Shown in pieces: positions 12,395-13,049 of a stretch of 13,049 nt of DNA. The position numbers and the translations under genes were made by a program. The notes under the pieces are model-generated. The model made no database searches. It was not told where the DNA came from and was given only the letters and a program-made list of their open reading frames with translations. Origin of the DNA: Solirubrobacterales bacterium. Lineage in GTDB: Bacteria; Actinomycetota; Thermoleophilia; Solirubrobacterales; Solirubrobacteraceae. The stretch spans positions 1 to 13,049 of the forward strand of contig JAATFK010000450.1 of the NCBI GenBank assembly GCA_015655225.1, in the 5' to 3' direction. Numbering within the stretch: position 1 is the stretch's first letter; each line of letters begins with the position of its first letter.

Positions 12395-13049
12395 TCCACC
12401 ACGCCGCAAGACGGCCGCCGACGAGGCCGAGCTGGCGCTCTTCCAGGGCATCATGGAGGGCGCGATCCCGCCCGGGGCGCCGCTGCGGCTGCAGGACCTG
12501 GCCGACCAGCTCGACATGAGCATGATGCCGATCCGCGAGGCGCTGCGGCGGCTGCAGGGGCTCGGCCTGGTCGAGATCGTGGCGCACAAGGGCGCGTGGG
12601 TCAGGCCGCTCACGCTCGAGGACCTGTTCGACACCTACTTCACGCGGATGCACCTCGAAGGGCTCGCGCTCGCGACCGCCGCGGGGCGCGTCACCGAGCA
12701 GGACTCCGCGCGTGCCCGCGCGGCGCTGGAGGAGAAGCAGGAGGCCGACGCGCGCGGTGACCTGATCGCCTCGCGCGACGCGCACGAGCGCTTCCACTTC
12801 GCGATGTACGACGCCTCCGGCTCGAACTGGCTCGTGCGCAGCATCCAGCCGCTGTGGCGCAACAGCGAGCGCTACCGGGTCGAGTCGATGCGCCACCCCG
12901 ACCACGTGCAGATGCGGGCGGCCGAGCACCTCGCGATGCTCGAGGCGATCGAGCGGGGCGACGCCGCCGAGGCGGTCGCGCTGCTCGTCTCCCACCTGCG
13001 CAGCTCGGTCGAGCTGGTCGCCGCGAGCGTCGAGCCGAGCAACGGCGGC
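12381..13049 (+). CDS. GntR-family transcriptional regulator, FCD subgroup, open at the right edge
   Basis: 223 codons are visible with no stop in the window, already the usual full length, so only the extreme C-terminus is probably missing. Residues about 15-78 form the winged helix: GAPLRLQDLADQLDMSMMP, IREALRRLQGLGLVEIV and HKGAWVRPL. The FCD domain follows, with candidate metal ligands D133 (or H135), H139 (AHERFHFAMYDASG), H183 (AEHLAMLEAIERGD) and H205 (SHL). The start is ATG at 12381 with GGGA at 12371-12374; ATG at 12387 is an alternative. It overlaps the FAH gene by 14 bp and probably regulates the eight-gene operon through the divergent region at 4965-5133. It is distinct from the GntR protein at 408 and contains no AGA codon, unlike the rest of the operon. 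Confidence 0.9.
   Translation, partial: MTMLNPPRRKTAADEAELALFQGIMEGAIPPGAPLRLQDLADQLDMSMMPIREALRRLQGLGLVEIVAHKGAWVRPLTLEDLFDTYFTRMHLEGLALATAAGRVTEQDSARARAALEEKQEADARGDLIASRDAHERFHFAMYDASGSNWLVRSIQPLWRNSERYRVESMRHPDHVQMRAAEHLAMLEAIERGDAAEAVALLVSHLRSSVELVAASVEPSNGG

Noticed and set aside
1..13049. Mobile element, CRISPR array, phage, toxin-antitoxin or RNA gene
   Set aside because: I found no transposase or integrase, no spaced direct repeats, no tRNA-like fold and no small unexplained gene. Intergenic space is too limited to hide one.

Overview
This 13 kb window is GC-saturated, gene-dense bacterial chromosome. Coding genes fill almost all of it, most start by overlapping or closely following the stop of the gene before, and there are no rRNA or tRNA genes, insertion sequences or CRISPR repeats. 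The composition, GTG starts and AraC/GntR/SDR/flavoprotein repertoire suggest a soil actinobacterium. Arg-AGA codons scattered through otherwise very GC-rich genes make me think of the Thermoleophilia (Solirubrobacter/Conexibacter type), but that placement is a guess from style, not from a marker gene.

Layout. (1) 1-333, minus: the N-terminal part of an AraC-type regulator, running off the left edge. (2) 408-4020, plus: a three-gene unit made of a GntR/FCD regulator, a class V (cysteine desulfurase-like) PLP enzyme and a phytoene-desaturase-like FAD oxidoreductase. (3) 4017-4964, minus: an ACMSD-type metal-dependent amidohydrolase/decarboxylase, convergent with (2). The two stop codons overlap inside a perfect 16-bp palindrome. 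(4) 4965-5133: an intergenic region with an A/T island and two palindromes, serving divergent genes. (5) 5134-12394, plus: an eight-gene catabolic operon of LDH2/MDH2-type dehydrogenase, a second phytoene-desaturase-like FAD oxidoreductase, SDR, MhpA-like FAD aromatic hydroxylase, two different cupins, a RidA-family protein and a fumarylacetoacetate-hydrolase-family enzyme. (6) 12381-13049, plus: a second GntR/FCD regulator, open at the right edge.

How the genes may work together (inference). Ring hydroxylation (flavin monooxygenase), C-C or ring cleavage (cupin), decarboxylation (ACMSD-type), enamine/imine hydrolysis (RidA) and hydrolysis or hydration of an oxo-acid (FAH) form a plausible route for a nitrogen-containing or carboxylated aromatic. 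Three further redox enzymes (LDH2/MDH2, SDR, FAD oxidoreductase) would work upstream. The order resembles the logic of the 2-aminophenol/3-hydroxyanthranilate meta-cleavage pathway, but its aldehyde dehydrogenase and aldolase are absent, so the substrate is unknown and the route may be undescribed.

The most striking feature is an in-frame amber codon (7620-7622) in the second FAD oxidoreductase. The frame stays open and family-like for 75 more codons, ends in an ATGA overlap with the next gene, and the amber aligns with a CAG glutamine codon in the intact paralogue at 2404-4020.
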